This document shows, one piece after another, positions 21,716 to 32,325 of a DNA stretch of 64,000 bases; position 1 is the stretch's first letter; each line of letters starts with the position of its first letter. The DNA is from Teratosphaeria epicoccoides (taxonomy: Eukaryota > Ascomycota > Dothideomycetes > Mycosphaerellales > Teratosphaeriaceae). The notes under the pieces are model-generated. The model did no database searches and was not told the DNA's origin. It worked only from the letters and a program-made list of their open reading frames with translations. A program made the translations under genes and the position numbers. The stretch is from contig JADDMT010000003.1 in NCBI GenBank assembly GCA_021401465.1, positions 372,001-436,000 on the forward strand, given 5' to 3'.

Positions 21716-24186
21716 TTATCTGAACCTGGCCGAGCAGCGACCCATAACTTCGCCTTGACAGACCAGCTCGGCGTTGAACTCGGATCCGTCAAGAGTCAGA
21801 TAAATGTCGAAGTAAACCCGGTAGAAGGTTCCCTGAGGTGTGTCCATGCGCTCGAAGTCCTTCTCTAGATTCTTCCGGCTGAGGTCGGAGGTAAGAGTGA
21901 CGACCTCCTTAATGCGCGGATCTTTCGTGTATTCAGGGCAGACGTCCTCGTCGCAGGCATATAGGACATCTTCGTACATGAGTGTGGCGCCGGGTGCAAC
22001 TTGTCGGAAGAAGGACACCTTGACCGGCTCTCCAATTTTAACCCTCTGGCCCTTCTGCACGAAGATCTGCCTGGTATATTTGCAACGATCCTTGCCGTCG
22101 AGAGAGGGCACACGGTATTGCTCCGGATGATGACCCTCCTTGAATGGCTGCAGGGTGGCCATCAGGTAGTGTCTTCTTGCGACACGGGATGTGACTACGC
22201 GTTCTGTGATACCCGCCGTGACAGCTCCCTTGACGATAGCAGCCACGGAGTCCATAGGCCGGACCACCTTGTTCTGGAATTGAGGTGGTACGTGAAGCTT
22301 GATCTGCTGGAATAGGTACTCAGAGGCACCAAAACCACCAACAACCAAGACGCTCTGCTCGAGATTAGCCATCCATCCAGACTGCGTGGATAGCCGACAT
22401 AAAATGACAGCACTTACCTGCAAAGCTTTGTTCTGCGCTTGAATGGCAATGATCTGGTTCCGAACCAGTTCCAGAATCCGGTTGACCACAGGCTCAAAGC
22501 ACTGCAAAATCTCCTCGTTCGTGAATGTCATATAGCCTTCCTCGATACCGGCTTCCGGGAATTCGGCCTCAATACCTACATCCACCGCCCACTTCTGGCC
22601 GTTGTTTCTGAAGTCTGCTTTTATCCTGTTCTCGAAGTCCATAATGCACTTTGCGTAAACCTTGCCAGCAGTTTTTGAGCCGTCCGGAAGCTTCATCTTA
22701 CGAATCTTCGCGCGCAAGATGTTGGAGAAGTTCCTGTTGAGTGCCGTTGAACCACATGAGTCGCCAGATCCTGCCGTGCACTCGGCGACTGTGAAGGGCG
22801 ATTCTTCCTCGACTTCGTATGCGATCAGGTCCACGGTACCACCACCGCAGTCGACAATAAGCACGGCGTCGTGAACTTTCAGGTTCAGCAGACCAGTTTT
22901 TGAGCAGAACATGGCTGCAGCCTCAGGCTCAGTAATGAGCGTAAGACGATTGTCATTCTCGTCGCGCAAGAAGCCAGCCTGAATGGCAGCGGCTCTTGTC
23001 GCAGCTTTGCCAGCATCGTTCCATATAGCCGGCACCGTTAAGAAGTATCTGATATTGCGCTCCTCTCTGTTGAACACCTCGCCCAACGTCTTCTGCAATT
23101 GGTTGCGCATAGCCTGCCGTAGCTTGAACAAGTAGTCGGCCGCCACATCTATCTCGCTCTTGCCCGGTGGAAGTGGCGGCAGGTTGATCGGATCTATGTA
23201 GGTGTTGCCGCTCATCATGAGCTGGAGCTTGAACCACTCCACCTTCTGCACACCAGGCTTCGGGTACCCGGTGGGTGCAAGGGCTTCAGCGATATCGGGG
23301 CCCCAGCCCACGACTTGCTGGTGCTGGTCATAGTAGAGGACGGTCGGGATCTGTGAGAACGAGCATTCATGAGCAATCAAGACAGTATGACTGGCCTTTT
23401 CGAATGCGCACCTTTTGCTTGGTTTGCGTGCCAGCGCCAGGCCACTCGACGATGATATCCTCCTTGGCCTCAGTGTTGGTCGCAAAAGCGAATGCGACAC
23501 CAGAGAACGTGGTGCCCTGTGAGATGAGAAGTTAGCATCTGAATGCGAGCAGAACATTCCACCATACGCACGAAGTCAATGCCCACAATGAGCTGCGCCT
23601 TGCTTCGCTGGCTGCCCTCAACTTCAGCTAACCGCTGCTGGTATGCGGGATGGGCGCCCACTTGCGGCGCACCGTAGCCGTACGCCTGCTGCATTGGATT
23701 GTATCCTGGCGGCGCCGGTTGTTGATACATCTGCTGTTGATGTTGTGGGGCATACGCGTGGCCGCCGCCGGTGTTGATGGGTGGTGGAGGCATTGGAGAG
23801 GTTGGCCTTCCCTGGCCTGGATGCGGTGCGCCCAGCCCGGCGTTGCCGGCGTTCGCGTACTGGTACGACGGAGGCCGACCGAGCGGCTGACCGGTTTGTT
23901 GCGGGTTCATGGGCGGAGGGCCGGTGCCGGAAACCACCGGCGCAGGAGGCACGGGTCCTGTGGGAGGAGCGGAGGCGGCGGGCGGTGTCGAAGCGGGCTG
24001 CGTCGACGAGGTCGAGTGGGTGCTCGCGGCGCTCGAACCGAGGCCGTTGGTGGTGGATGTCGCAGCACTGGCAGCAGAAGGGGAGAGATTCTGCGTGCTG
24101 CCTGAGGGAGTCTGCGAGGCGACGCTGTTGTTGCTCGATCTTCGTGTCGACACTAGCTTCTTAAAACGGTTGTTGAACGAAGACAT
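21716..24186 (-). CDS. Hsp70-like (HSPA12-type) actin-fold ATPase
   Basis: Four exons (24186-23572, 23516-23412, 23350-22418, 22354-21716), introns 55, 61 and 63 nt, 763 residues. Residues 1-190 are Ser/Thr then Pro/Gly/Gln-rich and disordered. The actin-fold ATPase follows: phosphate-1 motif IVGIDFGTTFSGVAFAF (built by the first splice), phosphate-2 VDCGGGTVDLIAYEV, and adenosine motif SVLVVGGFGASEYL (built by the third splice). Canonical Hsp70 substrate-binding and EEVD parts are absent, and the divergent motifs fit the HSPA12-like group expanded in filamentous fungi. Members are presumed ATP-dependent chaperones or regulators but roles are mostly unknown. Upstream start: ATG at 24186 opens MSSFNNRFKKLV. 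The third intron is a multiple of three with no stop, so its retention would add 21 residues just before the adenosine motif. Confidence 0.88.
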
Positions 24187-25642
24187 GGAGCAAGCACATC
24201 TCGCGCAGTGCTTGGAGCACCTGAATGCTTTCACTCAGGTCTGGACAGCAGCGGCGGAAAATTGGCAGGTAGCGCAGGGCCGTACAGCGAGGTAGGTGCC
24301 AGACCGATGGGGCTTGAAAGCACAGTGCAGAGGTATGCGCTGTAGATTACTGCCGTGGAGGTGAGTCGGTCAAGTGAGACGAACACCTTAATATTAGCGC
24401 AAGTGGAATATTCGACCGGGACCACTATTGTTTCTCAGCCGCAATCATCCTGCTTGGGCGGCTCGCTCTCACGACAAACACTACTGAGGGCTGAGGTGGC
24501 CAGGTCGACCAGGACATGGACCGCGGATTCGCTGATTACACAGCACGCAACATTTTGCCAAGTGAACTGAGGTGTTCAGCTCATCCAGTCTCACTACTAC
24601 TGTACCCCTCCGACAAACTAGCGTTTTTCGAAACTCTGTTGTGCACCTTCGCGGCTGGCCTGATGAGTTCCTGAATCTCACTCTTGGTTAATATTCTTCA
24701 AAGTCTCAGATAGCGCTTTGCTGATAACGCTGGGCCTTGAGCCGGATATCACACATGTTTTCGGCGTGCGTCCTCAGCTCGCCGCCTCCTCCCTGGACTT
24801 CAATGGCCAGCACTAGCAGCCCACATGCGCCAACGGGCGGAAAGACCATAGTAGCCATAGTAGCCAATCACACCCTCGGCTTTTCAACCGCATTAGCTTC
24901 TGCTTCTAGCTTTGCCAGGTCGCCTCCGCCCGCAGGCATCGCTGTGGCTGAGGCCGTTGGCGCAGCCGGTGTTGTGGCAGTATCACCATGTTGTTCTGTC
25001 AGATGAGCAGTGTGGTACTTCCTTGGAATTTCCGTTTCAGTGTGCGAGTTGCCCTTGATTTGGGCCCTGATTAATACCGTTCAGCTATATGTATTCACGT
25101 TGTCACGGAAGTGGGTGGCCTCAGCTGAGAACATGATGACATTGAGAGTGGCTGCTACGCCGTTGCTCTTGCATGTAGTCTGGCCAGACCCGGATCTGCG
25201 ACTGATGCGGACTGGCGACAAAACAGATTCACATGTCAGTAAGGGAGCTCACTTGGACGATGGCCGATCTACACAGGGGAGCGCCTACTGCGCACGAAGA
25301 TCGTCCACACAACCCGACAAGGTAATCCCGGAACAAGCAGGCGTACGATCCTGCGCTCTTGGACGCTTCGATCTTCAGTGAACCAAAAGATGAGCAAGAC
25401 CTCATCCCGTCCAGGACATTTGCGAGTGGCGATCACACGGACCCTGGTGATACCTTGAAGCAGTGTTTGTACAGCAGGATATCAAAAGCATGCCAACAGA
25501 ACACCTTCGCTCTCTGAAGCAGCTTCCCAGGGAATGTGCACTCCAATCGCCATGCTCAAAATGATGTAATGCAAAAATCAAGAAAGACCTGTACATCGCC
25601 AAGTGCACCGGAGCCATCTGAACACCACCATGCTCTAATGAC
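24187..25642. other. Intergenic, nothing seen
   Basis: 1.46 kb between two minus-strand genes; its left end should be the promoter of the Hsp70-like gene. Short plus-strand frames (24737-25006, 25010-25381) show no motif and no sensible splice extension. Confidence 0.55.
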
Positions 25643-27759
25643 TCAGACCAATCTTCCACTCCTCCCTGCCGCCCTTCCCACGCTCGCACTTGCAGCGTTT
25701 TTCCCCAATAGCCCCCTACTCTTTCCCTGCTGCCCCAAAGCCGGCGCGCTAATGTCCCTCCTCTCTTTCAGATTCACGCCCTCCAGCATCTGCTTCCTCG
25801 GCGTCGCATGACCCGCAGCAATGCTCTTAGCTCTGCCACGTCTATACTCGATCGCTGCCAGCGCTGCCTCGCGATCGAAATCAGCCGGTGGACCGGACTT
25901 CACCCTATGAAGTTTGTCGCCGGTGCTAGCAGCCGGCTCGATGTTGTCTTCGCCTTCATGAGGCAGTGGCAACTGATGCTTGACCACGGGTGTAAAGTGC
26001 ATTGGGATGGTAGTTGTGGTTGTGATAGTGCGGACTGTACGGTAGGGCGTGGGTGCTTGGTGTGGTTGGGATGGCGTTTGTGGCGATGGAGGCTGCAGGG
26101 GCACAGTTGCCGTGTTCTCTGCAAGCGCTTGTGATGTCTCCAGATCAGGAAGAGCAGGTGTCGGTCGAGGCGCCATTGGTTCTTCCTCCATTTGCTGCGG
26201 CATCTCTGGAACCTGCTGTTCAGGCACTGGCTCAGTTACCATGGTCATGCTAAGATCGTCATTGACGACAGCCTCACGTTCGACTTGTGCATCCGCCTCC
26301 GACCGAGCTGCGCTTTGCTGTTGTGGACCTAATTGCTGCTCCACCTCTTCCATTTGCTCCTTTTCTAAAGGCTCGACCTGGATCTCACGAGCATTCCGCT
26401 GCATGTCCTCCCTGGTACTCAAATCGCTCGGCGAGGTCAAAACCAACCTCATACCCTCCATGACCTGCTCCAGCCGGGAAGCTAATCCGCCGGAGATGAC
26501 CAGGTCGTGCTCTTGGCTATCTTTCGAACGTGATTGGCACGAACAGCACCTAAACTTACATTCCATGGTCAGAAAATCCACCATCTCCTCAGCGTGCCCG
26601 CGCCTTATCTGCTCGTGCAAAAGCTCTTCCTGCAATCTCTTCGTCTCCCCAAACTTCGGCGGCTGAACGTCCAGATTCTCTTTGTCGTCTGACCAAGGAG
26701 AACCGCTTCTCTTCTTTGGCGAATGCTTGCCGGGAGAGTTCAGCAGGTCCTCGTCCTCTTGCGATATTGGCAACGCGATCATGCCCTCTGCAGCGATGCG
26801 CGCCACTTCCTCATCCTTCAGATTCTGCTTCATGGCCTCCTTCTCGTCTTCCACAATCTTTAGGTGCGCGCGCAGTTTGTCAAGCTCTTCCTGCACTGCC
26901 GCTAGTTGATACTGCGCATTGAACGTCTCCTGTTCGCGATGTTGCACCTTTTGCTTCTCAACATCCAAGCCCGTCTGAGTTATGCGCAGACTCTGACGCG
27001 TTGCTTTGAGCTCCTCCTGTAGCTTGATGACAGCCGAGCTGGACTTGTATGCCTCTTTTCGACACTTTCGCAGCTCCTTGTCGTACACAGCGTGTTGTGA
27101 CATATACTGCTCTTTGGCGCTGGTCGACTCCTCCTATCGCATGTATTAGACACGACCTCTTTACAAAGTCGTCAACTGTATCAAATCCTTACCAGTATGA
27201 CCTCTACACGTCTGGCCAGTCTTCGCTCACGATCCTTCCCCTCCTCCCCTTCCTTTCTTAGTCTCCGCGCCTCTTCCCGCAATCTCTTCACATCACTCTC
27301 TGCCTCTTCCCTAGCGATCTGCGCTCGGCGCAGCTCAGCCTCATGTTTCTTCCTGCGCTCTGAATACTCGGCGTCGCGATCCTTGACGTCGAGGTGCTCG
27401 AAGCGCTTAACGAGGCCTTGCACGTCGCTGTTAGTGCGCGAATTGCCTCGCGTCCGGAATTCGGGCATCGATGGCGACTGGGCAAGGCCACCGCCGAGAA
27501 TGATGGACCCTTGCGGCTGTGTGGTGACAGGATGGTAATCAGCGAAGAGATTCGCTTTGCGTGTTGGCGAAGATTGTGTGGACATTGGCTGCTCTCGAGG
27601 CGCAAACGCATGGTCGGAATAACCGCTCGTCTTTGAAGTCTTGCTAGAAAATGAGGCGGCGGACAAAGGCCGCGCCGCATTGACGCGCTCAGGCGACAGG
27701 GTCTGGAGCGGTTGGTGGTGTGATCTGCCCGGCATCTTGAATGTCGGCGGTGCTTCCAT
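25643..27759 (-). CDS. Coiled-coil protein, spindle-pole-body-associated (SnaD-like) type
   Basis: Two exons (27759-27193, 27133-25643), 59-nt intron, 685 residues; the join reads RRVEVILEESTSAKEQY and keeps the heptad pattern running across it. Residues 1-110 are Ser/Arg-rich and disordered. A long coiled coil covers about 115-330 (many Glu/Lys/Arg/Gln heptads such as ELRRAQIAREEAESDVKRL). Around residue 385 a small Cys-rich patch, CKFRCCSCQSRS, breaks the helices, and the final ~250 residues are Pro/Gln/Glu-rich. This layout resembles the fungal spindle-pole-body formation-associated proteins (SnaD-like), known in Aspergillus mitosis genetics. The name is a tentative match by layout; it is certain only that this is a large coiled-coil protein. 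Confidence 0.75.
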
Positions 27760-28276
27760 GATATTATTGTCCGGAAATGCTATCGCATTGTCATCTGCGT
27801 GCGGTCCGACCGTTTGATGATGATGTCTCCAGATGGTAGTATCGGTCGCGGGTTCTATTTTCCATGTTGTTTACGCGCTAAATCGGCTGGAGCAACGCAC
27901 GCGCGCTAGCGGGAGCTTCAATGCGCTTTGGGCAGCCGTTCACCACGGACTCGAATTGATTAATACTAGTAGACGATCAAAGACAGATCTACAATTGACG
28001 CTCATGTTTGCCAGCAGTCTATCATTGCACCATACGGTATCAAGTGATGAGATGCTGCTGATGATCCTACTTCCTGGTGGGCCTTTCGCCATTTATCTTC
28101 CGTCAGGCTTTCCTGCAGAATGCCCCTCATGACGTGTTTGCTCAGACAAACGGCAGCTGGTTTCCAATTGCATTGAAACATCGAAGAATATTCCATTACC
28201 TCCACCTCGTGACACTTCAAGTCTTCCAAAGCATCGACTACCACCACCGAATACTACCATCAACTGGGTCGCCAAA
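27760..28276. promoter_or_regulatory. Divergent intergenic promoter region
   Basis: 517 nt lie between the start codons of the minus-strand coiled-coil gene and the plus-strand SRPBCC gene, so both promoters must be here. I see no clear TATA box or repeated operator. Confidence 0.45.
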
Positions 28277-28787
28277 ATGTCCATCCCAACCTCCACCTCC
28301 GTCGTAGAATCGGCCGTCATCCGAGCCCCGCTCTCCCACGTCTGGCACTACATCAAGCTGCAAGACTTTTCCAGATTCTGGTCCGCCATCAGCAAGTCCG
28401 AATTCGTCAAGGGCGTCTCCGACGAAACCGACATCGTCAAGTGGAGCTTCAAGGACAACACCGTCCTCGAAGTCAAGCAGGAAGAGCATTCTTCGATCAA
28501 CCACTACATCACCTACAGCGTCATCACCGCACAGCCTGAGTTGACGTATAGCAGTGTGGTCTCGACCATTAGATGCTATACTGTGACCAGTGGCGAGCTC
28601 GAAGGCAGCACCTTCGTGGAGTGGACGGGCAACTTCTCCAGCGATGCTGGTGCTGGTGAGTTGACCTGCAGCTGTAGTCTCGCCAGAGTCATACTGACTT
28701 TCCATCATAGACGTGATCCAGGATGCCAAGTTCAAGAGACGCGACGCTCTTGCCGACCTGGCCAAGGCTGTCTCGCAGAAGAAGTAG
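28277..28787 (+). CDS. SRPBCC (Bet v 1-like/polyketide cyclase-like) protein
   Basis: Two exons (28277-28655, 28711-28787), 55-nt intron with donor GTGAGT and acceptor CATCATAG, 151 residues. The join reads FSSDAGADVIQDAKFKRRD. Features of the START/Bet v 1 helix-grip fold: an N-terminal strand VVESAVIRAPLSHVWHYI (the usual start of this domain), a central run of strands including VEWTGNFSSD, and a C-terminal amphipathic helix DALADLAKAVSQKK. These proteins bind hydrophobic ligands in a cavity; some are cyclases, most have no known ligand. No signal peptide is present, so it should be cytosolic. Length is normal for the family. The ATG at 28277 has an A at -3 and is the first in frame. Confidence 0.87.
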
Positions 28788-29439
28788 GTGCTCAGCTCAA
28801 CAAGTCTGTTTGCGCCGTTCCGATTCCTAAGCGTATGAATGCCCGGTGCCCGAGCATGGAATACGAGCGTGCATGGGAGCTGTAGGATATCCACAAGATA
28901 TATGAGCATCAGAGATGCATGGACAAGGTTGTCTGCAAAGCCAATGTTCCATCGGCAGGTCAATATGTGGACCAGGCTGAAGAAGGACGGACAAGCGACC
29001 ATGAGCGATATAGAAACGACGAACACAAATTGACCATCATGGTCGTGTCTGCAAGGCTTCCGATCCTCGAAAATGAAGGAGACACCGCCGCGTGGTAATG
29101 GGGAGCATGGCTTGCTTGGACGTTGACCGCCTATTCCCCGTTAGGATAGGCTGACAATGCTGTTGACTGCTCGCAATAATGTTGACCTGATCATCGATTC
29201 TCGCCGCTGGCGATCAGCCAGTTGACTTGCTAGTTGATCGATGGGATCACTGCTGCCTCGAAGTCCATTCACTCGTGCACCGCTTTTACTCTTGATCGCT
29301 GGAGCTAGAATGTTAATCACTATACACCAACCACCACATGCACATCGGCGGCATCTCCGCGCCGTCGCCTTTCATAATGCTACACCGTGGCCGCACCGAA
29401 CCCTGGACCCCTCGAACCCCTCACAAACCGATCCTCTCT
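28788..29439. other. Convergent intergenic with TTGAC-rich patch
   Basis: 652 nt between convergent genes. At about 29150-29235 there is a patch rich in TTGACT/GTTGAC words (gctgTTGACTgctcg, cagTTGACTTgctag), one of several such islands in the window. No gene seen. Confidence 0.5.
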
Positions 29440-31908
29440 CTACAACGCCGAGCTCAATCTCCGTTCATCCCTGAGCGATGCGAGCTTCTTGACCGCCTCA
29501 TCCACCGGTATCAGCTCGCCCATCTTCTGTGTAGCCGGGTCGTCACGATTCCTGATGTTCACCGATCGACTCTCCTTCTCCTGCGCACCGACCACAAAGA
29601 TGAAGTTGTACTGCTGCAGCTGACCTGTGCGTATCTTCTTCTGCATGGTGTTGCCACTCAAGTCAACGTCAACGTGCATGTAATTCTCCCTGAAGATGCT
29701 CTGCAGTTCGAGCACATAGTCCTCAACAGTCTTCATCACAGGGACGATCAAGATCTGCCGAGGCGACAGCCAGAACGGCCACTTACCGCCAAAATGCTCG
29801 GTCAAGATCGCAATAAAGCGCTCGAACGAACCGTATATAGCCCTGTGGATCATGACGGGACGTGCGCAGCCAGGGGTCAATTCGCGGCGGTACGAACCTT
29901 CCTCTTTCTTGGCAATTTGGCTTTCTGGCGGCGTAGTTGGCGCCAACTTGATTTCGAGCTTGCCCATCTTCTCTTCGACTTTTTCTGCGTCTGCAGCTTT
30001 GGGCTTCTCCTTCTCGCCGTTTGTGAGCTCAGGCTTTGGACCAGCCTGCTCTTCGGTGCGATACTCCAAATTGAATTGCTGAGGTAGCTGAAAGTCAAGC
30101 TGAATCGTAGCGCACTGAAACTCACGCTTGAGAGCGTCGGATATGGTGATGTCGATCTTCGGGCCATAGAAGGCGCCATCGCCTGGATTGAGCTCCCACG
30201 GTGTACCAGTCTGAGTCTTGAAGTCGTCAAGAGCCTTGCTAAGCTGGGCTTCAGCACGTTCCCAAGTGGTGACGTCCCCAAGATGATTATCTGGCATGGT
30301 GGACAGCTTCATTCTGAACTTAAAGCCGAATAGACCATACACAGCTTTCAGGAAGTCAAAGAGATCATGGATTTCCTGCTCTATTTGGCTCTCCATGCAG
30401 AAGATGTGCGTGTCATCTTGCACGAATCTTCGGACCCTGGTCAGGCCAGTGAGAGCGCCAGATGCTTCGTTCCGATGTAAAACACCAAAGTCGGCGATGC
30501 GCATCGGTAGCTCGCGATAGCTGCGTTCGCGGTGACTGAAGAGCAAGCAGTGACCGGGACAATTCATCGGCTTAAGTCCCCACTGATCTTTCTCCGCTTC
30601 AAAAGTAAACATGTCATCTTTGTAGTGTTGCCAGTGACCAGATTGCTTCCAAAGGGCCGAGTTGAACATATTTGGGGAATGGACTTCTTGATAGCCGCGC
30701 TTCCAGTATTGATCCCGGATGTACGACTGCAGCGCATTGTAGATGATCATGCCGTGTGGCAGAAAGAATGCAGAACCAGGCGACATCTGATGAAAGAAAA
30801 AGAGCTCTTGTTCTTGGCCGATCTTACGGTGGTCCCGCTTGGCGGCTTCCTCAAGCAAGTGTTTGTGCTCGTCGAGTTGCTGCAAAGTGAGTCAGCTTCA
30901 TCTGAGTCGCTTATCATCACTTCCAATTGAAGATGCACGCAGAGACTGCTAGTGATCAATGGGCGCCGATACCGACCAGGACACTCCACATACCTTTTTG
31001 TCCGGGAACGAGACACCGTATATTCTCTGTAAGCTATCATTCTTCGCGTCGCCCAGGAAGTAACTGGCCGAGTTCTTCATGATCTCGAATGCCTTTATTC
31101 TGCCAGTGTGCGGCACATGTGGCCCTCTGCAGAGATCGATCAAGGGCCCGCATCGGTAAACTGTGGTAGATGTGCCGTCTTGGATCTTGTCCCTGATGAT
31201 ATGCTGCTTGTACTTGTTGTACGCGAACATCTCCAGCAGATCCTCTTTGGACAGCTCCAGTCTCTCGAACGGTTGCTTCTCCTTGACAGCCTTCTCCACG
31301 ATCTGCTTCAGTGGCTTGTAGTCCTGTGCAGTGACGGCGGCCATGTCAGGCAACGCCATCTCGTAGTAGAAGCCATCGTCGACTGGTGGACCAATGCAGA
31401 GTGAACAGCCATATCGCCTTTCTGCAGCCTCACCGAGAACATGGGCGGAGGAGTGCCAGAAAACAAACTTGCCGTCAGGGTGCTCGAAGTCGAGGAGCTC
31501 GAGTGTGCATGACTTTTCGAGCGGACGCTCCAAGTCCCACAGCTGACCATCTACCTTCGCGACGACTGTACGCTCATACAGGGACTTCCCGATTTCGCGG
31601 GCAAGTGCGCCCGGCGTGGTCTCCCAGCTTTTGCCTTCCTTGGTGCTGCCATTGGGTAATGAAATCTCGATCGCCTCACGCGGCTGTTGCGCGACCCAGG
31701 CCTCTCGCTCGGCTTTCCGCTTGTCGAATATCGCATTTCTGGACGCAAAGAATTCTGGCGGAGGGGTCAATTCGAGCGACTGTTGTCCCTCTCTGCGAGC
31801 CATGCTGATGATAGCCAATCTCAAGATCTGTGGTCTCGTCGTTATTCTCAATGCGAAAGGGAAGCCGCGTCTCGATATTGCGAGTGGTCTTGCGATTCGG
31901 TTAAGCAT
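29440..31908 (-). CDS. ths1: Threonyl-tRNA synthetase, probably cytosolic plus mitochondrial
   Basis: Two exons (31908-30994, 30879-29440), 114-nt intron, 784 residues; the join reads FPDKKQLDEHKHLLEEAAKR. Class II aminoacyl-tRNA synthetase that charges tRNA-Thr. Domains in order: TGS (~75-140), SAD editing domain with HSSAH and CRGPH, catalytic core with motif 1 around GSAFFLPHGMII, motif 2 FGVLHRNEASGALTGLTRVRR, motif 3 near RPVMIHRAIYGSFERF, then the anticodon-binding domain. Zinc ligands appear at about Cys412 (MNCPGH), His463 (DDTHIF) and His650. A charged insert of about 60 residues (582-641) sits before motif 3. Two starts are plausible: Met1 (31908, weak context, T at -3) followed by an Arg-rich presequence-like stretch, and Met36 (31803, A at -3, G at +4), where homology-like sequence begins. 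Leaky scanning could thus make both mitochondrial and cytosolic forms. Confidence 0.96.
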
Positions 31909-32325
31909 GAACTTGCAATGCCCTGGCTTTCATGTTCAGAGCATATGAGACTGTTCAAGCTCCTGCCTCCGAGACGCGAAACGCGGGCAGAATTACCTAA
32001 GCTGGTCTGAGCTCAGGACTCGTTTCGAGTCATATTCGATCCTTTTTTGTAGTCATCCCTCCTTCTGCAGTCATAACCTGGTGTTCAAAGGATGACGGGG
32101 TCATTCGCGTGTTAGGCCGCACCATGCTTCGCCTAATTACATCAAGGGGCTGAGGAACGCGAGGCAAGAGTCATCACCCGAAGTTTGAAAGCATCACAGA
32201 TGAATTCTCGTATCTACATTGATATTACGCGAGGACTTAAAGATCTATGGGTATCTTCGTTATGCATGGCTGCGTTCAGCAATGTCCATGCCAACCATTC
32301 ATCTTTCTATTGACGGCTCAGCCAG
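31909..32325. other. Intergenic (ThrRS promoter and receptor 3' end)
   Basis: About 420 nt between two minus-strand genes. It should contain the ThrRS promoter side and the 3' untranslated region of the receptor gene. Nothing else seen. Confidence 0.5.
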
